A DNA stretch of 64,000 bases from Streptomyces asiaticus. Its GTDB lineage: Bacteria > Actinomycetota > Actinomycetes > Streptomycetales > Streptomycetaceae. The translations under genes and the position numbers were made by a program. The notes under the pieces are model-generated. The model did not search any database. It saw only the letters and a list, made by a program, of their open reading frames with translations, and was not told where the DNA came from. Where the stretch lies: the NCBI RefSeq assembly GCF_018138715.1, contig NZ_JAGSHX010000006.1, forward strand, positions 7,998,001-8,062,000, in the 5' to 3' direction. Shown piece after piece: positions 17,096 to 24,826 of the stretch (position 1 is the stretch's first letter; each line of letters starts with the position of its first letter).

Positions 17096-17785
17096 GTGCC
17101 CACACTGCTGGATCCGGTCCTGGACCTGCTGATGCTCCGCGGCACCGTCACCGAGGCCGAGCCGATCGCCGCCCGTATGCGCCGGCTGCGTATCGAGGGC
17201 GACGCCCTCGCCGGGCTCGATGTCCGTCCCGGGCAGCAGGTGCGCGTCCTGGTCGGCTCCGGGCTGACCCGTCGTACGTACTCCGTGTGGCGCTACGACC
17301 CCTCCGGCGCCGTCGAGTTGTGCGTGCTGGACCACGCGGGAGCGGGGCCGGGGGCGCGCTGGGGCGGCGGCGTCGAGGTCGGTGAGCGGGTGCGGCTGGG
17401 CAAGCCCGAGGGGTCGTTCACGCTGCGGCCCGAGGCCGCCCATCATGTCTTCGTCGGGGAGGAGACGGCGTCCGTCGCCTTCGGCGCGATGCTGGCCGCA
17501 CTGCCGCCCGGGGCGCGCGTCTCCGGGTGTGTGGAGACGGATACGGCCGCGGACCGGCTGCCGCTGGCCCACTCCGACCGCCTCAACTGGCTTACCAGGG
17601 GCGGCACTTCACTCCCGGACGCGGTGCGGCGCCTTGCCCCGGAGCCGGGCGGGATCGCCTACGTCGCCGGGGAGGCCCGGACCGTGCAGCGGGTGCGGCA
17701 GGTGCTCGTCCGGGAGGCGGGCTGGGACCGGCGCGCGGTGCTCACCAAGCCGTTCTGGACGCCGGGGAAGCGGGGGCTGGAGTAG
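17096..17785 (+). CDS. siderophore-interacting FAD-binding protein
   Basis: 229 residues of the SIP/ViuB-like flavoreductase family, which use NAD(P)H to reduce ferric siderophores in the cytoplasm. The FAD-binding RxYS segment (RRTYSVWRYD), a following Gly-rich strand and the family C-terminal KPFWTPGKRG are visible. The GTG 17096 start has GAGGAG seven bases upstream. It stands alone, with its probable TetR partner reduced to a remnant, so it may be constitutively expressed. Confidence 0.85.
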   Translation: MPTLLDPVLDLLMLRGTVTEAEPIAARMRRLRIEGDALAGLDVRPGQQVRVLVGSGLTRRTYSVWRYDPSGAVELCVLDHAGAGPGARWGGGVEVGERVRLGKPEGSFTLRPEAAHHVFVGEETASVAFGAMLAALPPGARVSGCVETDTAADRLPLAHSDRLNWLTRGGTSLPDAVRRLAPEPGGIAYVAGEARTVQRVRQVLVREAGWDRRAVLTKPFWTPGKRGLE

Positions 17786-17828
17786 GAGTCGGCTCTGGAC
17801 GGTTCGCCGTGGCCGCGCCCATCGTCTC

Positions 17829-17848
17829 CTAGCTTGCTAGGATGCTAG
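17829..17848 (+). promoter_or_regulatory. three CTAG motifs at 8-bp spacing; promoter of RHH gene
   Basis: CTAG occurs at 17829, 17837 and 17845, exactly 8 bp apart, forming overlapping near-palindromes. A TAGGAT -10-like hexamer (17838-17843) lies about 15 bp before the GTG start, so the transcript may be nearly leaderless. Ribbon-helix-helix dimers usually bind such half-site arrays, hence autoregulation is likely. Confidence 0.55.
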
Positions 17849-17858
17849 CATCGCACTC

Positions 17859-18038
17859 GTGGGTGACAGGGAAGTCAAGCAGTTCAACGTGTACCTGCCG
17901 ATCGAGCTGATCAAGCAGGTCAAGTACCACGCCATCGAGTCGGGCATGTCGTTGTCGGCGCTGGTCGCCGACGCACTGCGCGCCTACCTCGACGACGCCC
18001 ATGGGGACGAACAGCAATCGATCGAGGAGGAGAGCTGA
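17859..18038 (+). CDS. small ribbon-helix-helix DNA-binding protein
   Basis: 59 residues starting at GTG 17859. It begins with the strand [19 protein letters not shown] and continues with a helix containing [17 protein letters not shown], the beta-alpha-alpha pattern of CopG/Arc-type repressors and antitoxins. It ends in an acidic tail. The next gene (VOC protein) starts 1 bp after the stop, so the pair is one operon. The partner is not a recognisable toxin, which makes an autoregulated repressor of the VOC gene more likely than a toxin-antitoxin module. Confidence 0.8.
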   Translation: MGDREVKQFNVYLPIELIKQVKYHAIESGMSLSALVADALRAYLDDAHGDEQQSIEEES

Positions 18039-18039
18039 C

Positions 18040-18384
18040 ATGGCGACCGAAGGAATCGAGGCCGTGTTCCTGACGACCCACAACTGGGGCACGTCGGCGA
18101 GGTTCTTCCAGGCGCTCGGGTACGAGCTGGAGTTCGCGACCGACCACAACTCCGGTCAGCTCCGCAACGGTGACGGGCCGTACGTCTTCATCTCCGAGGT
18201 CCCCGAGGACCGGGAGCCCCAGACACGGATCGTGCTGAAGGTGGCGGACGCGGACGGGTTCCGTCCCGACCCCGCCGTCGAGGTGGTCACGCCGTTCGAG
18301 GACACCCATTACGGGACCAGGGAGATGACCGTCCGCGACCCCGACGGGCGCCTGTGGAGCCTCCAGGCCCCCGCCAAGAGCTGA
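18040..18384 (+). CDS. VOC (glyoxalase/bleomycin-resistance) family protein
   Basis: 114 residues with one VOC unit: an N-terminal VFLTTHNWGTSARFFQALGYE strand-helix and a C-terminal VRDPDGRLWSLQ strand, with the Glu/Gln-type metal or ligand positions at the end. The ATG 18040 start follows GAGGAGGAG, which lies inside the end of the RHH gene. Such proteins bind or modify small electrophiles or antibiotics; the ligand is unknown. The RHH neighbour suggests inducible control. Confidence 0.8.
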   Translation: MATEGIEAVFLTTHNWGTSARFFQALGYELEFATDHNSGQLRNGDGPYVFISEVPEDREPQTRIVLKVADADGFRPDPAVEVVTPFEDTHYGTREMTVRDPDGRLWSLQAPAKS

Positions 18385-18415
18385 CCTCGGCGCAACTCGA
18401 CGAAAGGGGAACACC

Positions 18416-19273
18416 GTGATGGACGAGCAGACCGGGGCGCCGGACAGCACCGCGGTGCGGACCGCCCTCTGGCGGGCGATGCACGTCCAGGTCGACCCGC
18501 CACCGCATGTGTTCGAGGACGAGATCGGCCTGCGGCTGGCGGCCCCCGACGCCGACTGGCGCCGCCGCCCCGACATGGACCCGGACACCACCAGAGGGTT
18601 CCGGGCGGCCATGGTGGCCCGCGCCCGTTTCATCGAGGACCTGATCGATGAGCGGGCCGACCACGGCGTCACCCAGTACGTCATCCTGGGAGCCGGTCTG
18701 GACACCTTCGCCCAGCGCAGGCCGGAGGCCGGCTCCCGGGTACGGGTCTTCGAGGTCGACCAGCCCGGCCCGCAGGCATGGAAGCGCCATCGCCTGGACG
18801 AACTCGGCTATGGCGTCCCCGACTGGCTGCGCCTGGTGCCGGTCGACTTCGAGGCGAGCGAAGACTGGCTGAAGCAGCTGGCCGCGGACGGTTTCGAGAC
18901 CGGCAGACCCTCGGTCATCGTCTCCACCGGTGTCAGCATGTACCTCACGGAAGACGCCATCGCGGCCACCCTGCGCCAGATCGCCGGGCTCGCACCCGGC
19001 TCGACGCTCGCCATGACCTTCCTGCTGCCGGTCGAACTTCTCGACGCCGCCGACCGCCCCGGCTTCCGGGCGAGCATGGAAGGCGCGCGGGCATCCGGAA
19101 CGCCGTTCATCAGCCTCTACAAACCGCCCGAGATGCTGGAACTGGCCCGCGAAGCCGGTTTCACGGACGTCCGGCATGTGTCGGGAGCCTCGCTCGCCGA
19201 GCGCTACTTCGCCGATCGCACCGACGGCCTCCGCCCGTCGAGCGGAGAAGACCTGCTGCTGGCCACCACCTGA
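18416..19273 (+). CDS. SAM-dependent methyltransferase, LCMT/PPM1-like family
   Basis: 285 residues. The ILGAGLDTFAQRR segment is the SAM-binding motif of the leucine-carboxyl-methyltransferase-like family common in actinomycetes, followed by FEVDQPG (acidic ribose contact) and STGVSMYL. The GTG 18416 or ATG 18419 start has AAAGGGG upstream. It follows the VOC gene by 31 bp and may share its transcript. The substrate cannot be read from the sequence. Confidence 0.8.
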   Translation: MMDEQTGAPDSTAVRTALWRAMHVQVDPPPHVFEDEIGLRLAAPDADWRRRPDMDPDTTRGFRAAMVARARFIEDLIDERADHGVTQYVILGAGLDTFAQRRPEAGSRVRVFEVDQPGPQAWKRHRLDELGYGVPDWLRLVPVDFEASEDWLKQLAADGFETGRPSVIVSTGVSMYLTEDAIAATLRQIAGLAPGSTLAMTFLLPVELLDAADRPGFRASMEGARASGTPFISLYKPPEMLELAREAGFTDVRHVSGASLAERYFADRTDGLRPSSGEDLLLATT

Positions 19274-19329
19274 CGCGCACGGCCGGATCAGCGCCCTCCA
19301 TGGCGATCCGGGCTTAGGCGATCCGGGCT

Positions 19330-19932
19330 TTAGGAGACACGCAATGCCCGGCGCCAGTAGTCGGTGACGGTGTGGCGCAGCCGTGCGGTGTCGACGGTGC
19401 GGGGGTCGAGGAGGTGTTGCAGGCCGATCCCGCGCAGCTGTCCGAGGACCGCGATGGCGACGTCGTCGGGGTCGATGTCCGTGCGTACGTCGCCGTCGGC
19501 GATCCCGGCGGCGACATCGGTGCGCAGATCGGAGCGGAATGCCTCGTCGCGCTCGCGGAAGATCGGGGCCAGTTCGGACGCGGTGGCCGCTTCGGCCCAC
19601 AGCAGCAGGAAGGCCCGGTTCATCGTTCCGGCGCTTCCGGAGGCGCCGATATAGCCGTCGACGAGCCGCAGGAGCCGGTCCAGCCCGGGTGGGAGGTCAG
19701 CGAGCCCGGGGACGAAGCCGGCCTGGGTCGCGCGGGCCAGTCGCTCGATCAGGGCCTGCTTGGACCCGAAGTGATGGGTGACGATCCCGCGGCTGTACCC
19801 TGCCTGTTCGCCGACCCGTGCCAGCGTCAGCGACCGCACACCGTGCTCGACGACCAGTTCGGCGGCGGCGTTGAGCAGCGCGGCCTCGGCCTGGGCGCGG
19901 CGCTCCTGCTGGGTACGGCGAGGGGTGACCAT
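19330..19932 (-). CDS. TetR-family transcriptional regulator
   Basis: 200 residues with an N-terminal HTH (LARVGEQAGYSRGIVTHHFGSKQALIERL) and a divergent ligand-binding helical domain. ATG 19932 lies about 7 bp from a TAGGAT-like -10 (19939-19944 on the complement), so the message is probably leaderless. An operator-like palindrome lies just upstream. It is convergent with the methyltransferase and divergent from the DHFR-like gene; either could be a target. Confidence 0.9.
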   Translation of the reverse strand: MVTPRRTQQERRAQAEAALLNAAAELVVEHGVRSLTLARVGEQAGYSRGIVTHHFGSKQALIERLARATQAGFVPGLADLPPGLDRLLRLVDGYIGASGSAGTMNRAFLLLWAEAATASELAPIFRERDEAFRSDLRTDVAAGIADGDVRTDIDPDDVAIAVLGQLRGIGLQHLLDPRTVDTARLRHTVTDYWRRALRVS

Positions 19933-19952
19933 GCGGATATCCTAACAAGGTA

Positions 19953-19974
19953 ACTTGTGTGTCGGCCGACAAGT
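19953..19974. promoter_or_regulatory. operator-like palindrome ACTTGT...ACAAGT
   Basis: Outer arms ACTTGT (19953-19958) and ACAAGT (19969-19974) flank the perfect inner palindrome TGTCGGCCGACA (19960-19971). It overlaps the expected -35 region of the TetR gene, as expected for autorepression. Confidence 0.6.
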
Positions 19975-20068
19975 ATGCGGTGATCACGGCGGTCCTCTGC
20001 GATGATCCTGAGCCGTCCATGGGCAGCGGGCGCGATGAGTTCGGGCGGCGGATCGGGTCTGCCCTGAC

Positions 20069-20683
20069 ATGACTCGAATCATCGCTGACATCTCGGTCTC
20101 CCTCGACGGCTTCGTCACCGGGCCCGACCCCGGCCCGGACAGCGCCCTGGGCGCCGGTGGCGAGGCCCTGCACACCTGGGCGTTCTCCGACGACCCCGAC
20201 GACCGCCGGGTCCTGCGCGAGGGGACCGTCCGCTCGGGCGCCGTCGTCCTCGGCCGCCGGCTCTTCGACGTGGTCGACGCGCCGGGCGGCTGGGACGACT
20301 CGATCGGCTACGGCGCCGGCGAGGTCGGCAAGCCCGCGTTCGTCGTGGTGACGAGCGCGCCGCCGGAGTCGGTGCGCCTCACCGACCTCGACTGGACGTT
20401 CGTCACCACCGGTCTGCCCGACGCCGTGGCCGTCGCGCGCGAGCGCGCCGAGGCGGCGTCGTCGGACAGCGGCAAGGACCTCGACGTCGTCCTCATGGGC
20501 GGCGGCGCCACGGTCGGCTCGGCGATCGGGGCCGGGCTGGTCGACGTCCTGTCGCTGCACCTCGCGCCCGTCCTGCTGGGCGCCGGAACGCCGCTGTTCA
20601 CCGGCGGAGCGCCGCGCACACTGGTCCAGCGGAGCGTGACCCCGACAACGACCGCGACCCATCTGACCTACGACCTCCTCTGA
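20069..20683 (+). CDS. dihydrofolate-reductase-like (RibD C-terminal fold) protein
   Basis: 204 residues starting MTRIIADISVSLDGFVTGP, the standard opening of the stress-related DHFR/RibD-C family, with a GGGATVGSAI nucleotide-binding segment and a PVLLGAGTPLF strand near the C-terminus. It probably uses NADPH to reduce a pteridine- or flavin-precursor-like compound, but members rarely have known substrates. It is divergent from the TetR gene across 136 bp. Confidence 0.85.
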   Translation: MTRIIADISVSLDGFVTGPDPGPDSALGAGGEALHTWAFSDDPDDRRVLREGTVRSGAVVLGRRLFDVVDAPGGWDDSIGYGAGEVGKPAFVVVTSAPPESVRLTDLDWTFVTTGLPDAVAVARERAEAASSDSGKDLDVVLMGGGATVGSAIGAGLVDVLSLHLAPVLLGAGTPLFTGGAPRTLVQRSVTPTTTATHLTYDLL

Positions 20684-20713
20684 CGGCGTCCGGCGTCGTC
20701 GCGGAGCCACCAC

Positions 20714-21172
20714 TCAGGTTGTTTCGCGTTTGGTGTGGAGGACTTCGCGGGCCTGTTCGGCGGCGCGGGTGATGCTCTCGCTGATGAAGTCGAGGAAGCG
20801 GGCGATGTTCTCCAGGCGGGCGGCCGCGGGGGTGTGGGGGCCGAGGGCGGCGATGCCTTGGCGTGCGGTTTCGACGAGCTGGTCGTTGGACCGGGCGCTG
20901 GCGATCGTCGCCTGGTGGAAGAGCTCGTCGTCGACGACGTAGCGGTCGCGGCGGCGCTCGTCGCGCTCCCGGCGGACGAGGCTCTGGCTCTCCAGGAAGG
21001 CGATCGCCTTGGAGACGGACGCCGGGCTGACCTGGAGGCGCTGCGAGAGCTGGGACGCGGTGAGGCTGCCGGCGTCGGTGGTGAACAGGCAGGTCAGCAC
21101 CCGGGCCGTCACCTTGGGCAGGCCCGAGGCCATGAGGACGGTGGTGAGCGTCTCCTCGTACTCGGCCACGGC
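20714..21172 (-). pseudogene. HTH regulator, N-terminus missing
   Basis: About 152 residues from AVAEYEETLTTVLMASGL to the end show a winged-helix domain (LTASQLSQRLQVSPASVSKAIAFLE, RRDRYVV) and a C-terminal helix. This matches the second half of Streptomyces regulators normally found divergent from DUF4097 genes. The usual N-terminal part is absent: upstream of about 21172 the DNA is the coding strand of a DUF4097 gene in the opposite direction. No convincing start exists at the joint, so the gene is probably dead. Confidence 0.7.
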
Positions 21173-21186
21173 CTCGGCGTCGCCGC

Positions 21187-21481
21187 GAGCGTCCGCCTCA
21201 CCGTGCTCGACGGTGACGTCGAGGTCGGCAGGCTGGGCGGCCCCGCGGAGATCAGCGCCGCGCGGGGTGACATCCGGATCGCCGAGGCGGTGCGCGGCAG
21301 GGTCGTGCTCCGCACCCAGTCCGGCGACATCTCGGTCGGCGCCGCGGCCGGCGTCTCGGCCACCCTGGACGCCGACACCGGCTACGGCCGCATCAGCAAC
21401 GCCCTCAAGAACGACGGCACCGCCGAACTCGACATCCGTGCCACCACCTCCCGAGGCGACATCACCGCCCGCAGCCATTGA
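21187..21481 (+). pseudogene. C-terminal fragment of a DUF4097 beta-repeat protein
   Basis: About 96 codons on the plus strand (VRLTVLDGDVEVGRL through TSRGDITARSH) show the repeating short beta strands (GDIRI, GDISVG, GDITA) of DUF4097 proteins. The N-terminal two-thirds are missing, and the fragment meets the truncated regulator head to head near 21175-21187. It is best explained by one deletion that removed the shared promoter and both N-termini. Confidence 0.65.
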
Positions 21482-21568
21482 CATGTTCACGGGCCATCCT
21501 TAGGGTCCTGGCCATCCTGTCCGTATTTGGGAACTGCGTTCTCATCCATGAACAGAAGAGGTCATCGG

Positions 21569-22762
21569 ATGGCACGAACCAGAACCGCGTTACTCAGTGT
21601 TCTCGCCCTGCTGGCCGGTCTGCTGAGCCTTCAGCTCGGCGGACCGGCCCCGCGGGCGACGGCCGCGCCGGCCGCCTTCACCCATCCCGGGGTGCTGGTG
21701 AGCCGGGCCCAACTCGACTACGCCCGCTCGAAGGTGCAGGCCGGTCAGCAGCCCTGGAAGGCCGCTTACGACAACATGATGGGCAGCTCCTACGCCTCGC
21801 TGTCGCGCACCCCCCAACCGCGCGCCGTCGTGGAGTGCGGCTCGTCGTCCAACCCCAACCACGGGTGCACCGAGGAGCGCCAGGACGCCATCGCGGCCTA
21901 CACCGACGCGCTCGCCTGGTACTTCACCCGGGACAGCAAGTACGCCAAGAAGTCGATCGAGATCATGGACGCCTGGTCCGCCACGATCACCGATCACACC
22001 AACAGCAACGCCCCGCTCCAGTCCGGCTGGTCCGGCGCCACCTGGCCGCGCGCCGCCGAGATCATCAAGTACACCTACGACGGCGGCTGGCCGGGCGCCG
22101 GCCGCTTCGCCACCATGCTGCGGAACGTGTACCTCCCCGAGGTGAGCAACGGCTCGGCCACCACCAAGAACGGCAACTGGGAACTGGTGATGACCGAGGC
22201 GGCCATCGGCATCGCGGTCTTCCTCGACGACCGCTCCGCCTACGACAAGGCGGTCAGTACCTACCTCGACCGCGTCCCGGCGTACATATACCTGACCAGC
22301 GACGGCGATCTGCCCAAGCCGCCCGCGGACAGCAGCATCGACACCAAGGCCGAGATCATCAAGTACTGGCAGGGCCAGAGCACCTTCGCCGACGGTCTCG
22401 CCCAGGAGACCTGCCGCGACTTCGGGCACACCGGCTGGGGCATCGCCTCCATCGCCGACATCGCGGAGACCAGCCGCATCCAGGGCCAGGACCTCTACCC
22501 GAAGATCCAGGACCGGCTGCGCTACGCACTGGGCTTCCACACCGCCTACGAGAACGGCACCGCCGTGCCGTCCTGGCTGTGCGGCGGATCCGTCAAGAAG
22601 GGCCTGGACCAGGTCACCGAGGTCGGCTTCAACGCCCTCCACAACCGCCTCGGCATCAGCATGTCCAACGCCCAGAAGTACACCGAGGCCCACCGCCCGT
22701 CCGGCACCGACAACTACTTCAACGCCTGGACGACCCTCACCCACGCGGACAACCCGTCCTGA
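21569..22762 (+). CDS. secreted alginate-lyase-family protein
   Basis: 397 residues with a signal peptide (hydrophobic core LLSVLALLAGLLSLQL, cleavage near ATAAP). The body is the alpha/alpha-barrel alginate lyase domain: LAWYFTRDSKYAKKSIEIMDAWS, NGNWELVMTEAAIGIAVFLDD and a C-terminal CRDFGHTGWGIASIADIAE with the candidate catalytic His. The ATG 21569 start has AGAGG seven bases upstream; an in-frame ATG at 21548 lacks one. Codon 8 is TTA (21590-21592), which implies bldA-dependent translation. The substrate could be alginate or another uronate polymer. Confidence 0.85.
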   Translation: MARTRTALLSVLALLAGLLSLQLGGPAPRATAAPAAFTHPGVLVSRAQLDYARSKVQAGQQPWKAAYDNMMGSSYASLSRTPQPRAVVECGSSSNPNHGCTEERQDAIAAYTDALAWYFTRDSKYAKKSIEIMDAWSATITDHTNSNAPLQSGWSGATWPRAAEIIKYTYDGGWPGAGRFATMLRNVYLPEVSNGSATTKNGNWELVMTEAAIGIAVFLDDRSAYDKAVSTYLDRVPAYIYLTSDGDLPKPPADSSIDTKAEIIKYWQGQSTFADGLAQETCRDFGHTGWGIASIADIAETSRIQGQDLYPKIQDRLRYALGFHTAYENGTAVPSWLCGGSVKKGLDQVTEVGFNALHNRLGISMSNAQKYTEAHRPSGTDNYFNAWTTLTHADNPS

Positions 22763-22772
22763 CCGACCGGTG

Positions 22773-22806
22773 CCCCGGCCCCCCCGCTACCGCCGGGGGG
22801 CCGGGG
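22773..22806 (+). terminator. hairpin terminator after alginate lyase
   Basis: A 12-bp perfect GC stem (22773-22784 with 22795-22806) around a 10-base loop, 10 bp past the stop codon. Confidence 0.8.
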
Positions 22807-22888
22807 TGCGGGAGCGGTAGACGACGTAGGGCCTGGTGAGGTAGCCGACGGGGGCGGTGAAGGTGTGGACGAGGCGGCTGAAGGGCCG
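22787..22888 (-). pseudogene. possible C-terminal coding remnant of unknown protein
   Basis: A minus-strand frame reads FSRLVHTFTAPVGYLTRPYVVYRS before a TAG stop, a protein-like composition. Further coding-like sequence (SYRPTGNQRDAVTAIRR) continues upstream in another frame, to about 22960. No family could be assigned and no start is visible, so this may be a decayed gene or chance. Confidence 0.3.
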
Positions 22889-22973
22889 GAGGGCGCCGGA
22901 TGGCGGTGACCGCGTCCCGCTGGTTGCCGGTGGGTCTGTAGGAGTTTGGGGGCGAAGCAGAGCTGGACGGCGA

Positions 22974-23564
22974 TCAGCCGGGCAGGGGCGGGGGTGACCC
23001 CTCCTCGGACCCGATCAGTGAGCGGGCCACCGCGAGCGCCGCCCTGTGGCGTTCCGCCTGTCGGCCGCCCAGTTCGCGTCCGCGTGCCACGGCCATGATC
23101 ACGGCGGACAGGGCCAGCCGTGCGCGCATCGTGCCCTCGGGCCCTTCGCCGGTGGCCAGTGCGCGGGTCAGGTCGTCCAGCCGCTGCTGGAGTGTGCGGG
23201 CGGCGGCCAGGCCGCGCAGGGCGTGCTCGTTGAGCTGGGCGCAGACCAGCGAGGCGCCGTGCTCGCCGCGGACCAGGGCGTCGAACCGCTCGATGGCTCG
23301 CATGCGGGTCGCGGCGGAAGGCGGGTGGGCGCGTGCGGACTCGATGATGACGTCGAGCGCCGGGAGCAGTTCTTCGTAGGAGCTGGTGAGCAGTTCCTCC
23401 TTGTTGGCGAAGTGGTGCAGGACGGCCTGCCTGGTGACCCCCGCCTCCTTGGCGACCTGGGTCAACGAGGTCAGCTCATAGCCCTGTTCGGTGAACAGTT
23501 CCAGCGCGATGGCCCGTACGCGTCGACGCGTGTCGGTGCGCCTCCGGTCGGCTTGCTCTCCCAT
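22974..23564 (-). CDS. TetR-family transcriptional regulator
   Basis: 196 residues. The N-terminal HTH reads YELTSLTQVAKEAGVTRQAVLHHFANKEELL; the C-terminal helical domain ends in a Pro-rich tail. It is divergent from the SDR gene across 38 bp that holds a palindrome, the classic arrangement for a TetR repressor controlling its neighbour. Confidence 0.9.
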   Translation of the reverse strand: MGEQADRRRTDTRRRVRAIALELFTEQGYELTSLTQVAKEAGVTRQAVLHHFANKEELLTSSYEELLPALDVIIESARAHPPSAATRMRAIERFDALVRGEHGASLVCAQLNEHALRGLAAARTLQQRLDDLTRALATGEGPEGTMRARLALSAVIMAVARGRELGGRQAERHRAALAVARSLIGSEEGSPPPLPG

Positions 23565-23573
23565 GAAAACTGC

Positions 23574-23585
23574 CTTACTGGTAAG
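23574..23585. promoter_or_regulatory. CTTAC-TG-GTAAG operator in the TetR/SDR intergene
   Basis: Perfect 5-bp arms centred between the two divergent genes. It is the only palindrome in the 38-bp gap and the probable binding site of the TetR protein at 22974-23564. Confidence 0.65.
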
Positions 23586-23602
23586 TCAGGTATTCTGCCC
23601 GC

Positions 23603-24428
23603 ATGAACGGCACAGAGAGCAACGTACCCGCCGGTGGCAGCGGAGTGCCCCCGGCGATTCCCGACGAAGGGCTTGCGGGTCGGCGCGCGCTGGTCACCGG
23701 CGGAAGCCGCGGGCTCGGCGCGGCGATCGTGCGGCGACTCGCCGCGGCGGGCGCGACCGTGTTCGCGGCGGCCAGAACGGCACCGCCCGAGGGTTCACTG
23801 CCGGCGCGGTTCTTCACCGCGGACCTCGCGGACCCCGACGGAGCACGACAGCTGGCGGAGCGGGTGCGCGACGCCGCGGGCGGGGTGGACATCCTCATCG
23901 ACAACGCGGGAGCCGGCAGCGCCCCGGCGGACACGCTGACCCGGTCGCAGGAAACCTGGCGGTCGGAACCTCGAGGTCAATTTGCTGTCCGCGGTCCGGC
24001 TGGACCAGGAACTGGTCCCGGGCATGGTGGAGCGCGGCTCGGGGGTCGTGGTGCATGTCTCGTCCATCGCGAGCCACCTGCCACAGCCGGGCCAGGCCGC
24101 CTACGCGGCGGCCAAGGCCGCCATGAACAGCTACAGCCGCTCGCTCGCGGCCGAGGTCGGCCCGGCCGGGGTGCGGGTGGTGTGCGTCCTGCCGGGCTTC
24201 ATCGCCACCCCGGGGGCGATCGCGCACCATCAGAAGATCGCCGACAGCCAGGGGGTTCCGCTGGAGGAGGCGCAGCGCGATCTCGCGGCGCGGCTGAACG
24301 TGCCGATGAACCGCCCCGGAACCCCCGAGGACGCCGCCGAGTTGGTCGCGTTCCTGGCGTCGGAGCGGGCGCGCTGGCTCACCGGATCCCAGTTCCGCGT
24401 CGACGGAGGCATCCTCGCTCAGGTGTGA
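23603..24428 (+). pseudogene. short-chain dehydrogenase with a frameshift
   Basis: The N-terminal half reads in one frame (TGGSRGLGAAIV cofactor motif, NAG in IDNAGAG). The C-terminal half reads in the next frame from about 23966 (NLEVNLLSAV, catalytic S in VSSIAS, YAAAK, RVDGGI). Removing one base of the GG at 23965-23966 restores a complete ~274-residue FabG-type SDR across TWRSNLEVN. Either the gene carries a recent frameshift or the base is a sequencing error; both halves are otherwise intact. It is divergent from and probably repressed by the TetR gene. Confidence 0.8.
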
Positions 24429-24582
24429 CGCCCGGCCCCGTCACGCGGGCGGACGCGTGGGGCCGTCCTCGACCGGAGTGCGCACGACGTTCGAGTGTTC
24501 GTCTGGACGAGGCTCGAGCGGAGGGTGCGCCAACGGGCCCTGGCGACCTACCCCGGTCGTATCCACACCACGCGAGGCACTC

Positions 24583-24810
24583 ATGGTTCGTACAAGCCGT
24601 CTGGTCACCGCTGCCGTCGTCGCCGCGGCGGCGCTCCTGCCGCTGGGGGTGTCAGCCGCTCCTGCCCATGCCGACGACGAGGCGTGCGCCGAATACCTCG
24701 AAGGGCAGGGGCGGGACGATGACGCCCTTCAGGAAGCATGCGAGGCCGGTGCCGCGGGGAACGGCCCGGAGTGCGTGAGGATTCTCGTCGGACAGGGCCG
24801 ACCGGAATAC
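24583..24810 (+). pseudogene. small secreted protein, C-terminus replaced
   Basis: Starts at ATG 24583 with a clear signal peptide (SRLVTAAVVAAAALLPLGVSAAPAHA), then a short Cys-containing mature part (DEACAEYLEGQ...ECVRILVGQG). After about residue 72 the frame has no stop and runs through the kinase gene in the wrong frame, so the normal end of the protein is missing. Streptomyces encode many such small secreted Cys-containing proteins of unknown role. Confidence 0.6.
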
Positions 24811-24826
24811 AGGGACCGGCAGACTG

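Noticed and set aside
17859..18384. Toxin-antitoxin module
   Set aside because: The small protein looks like an RHH antitoxin, but its partner is a VOC-fold protein with no toxin signature.
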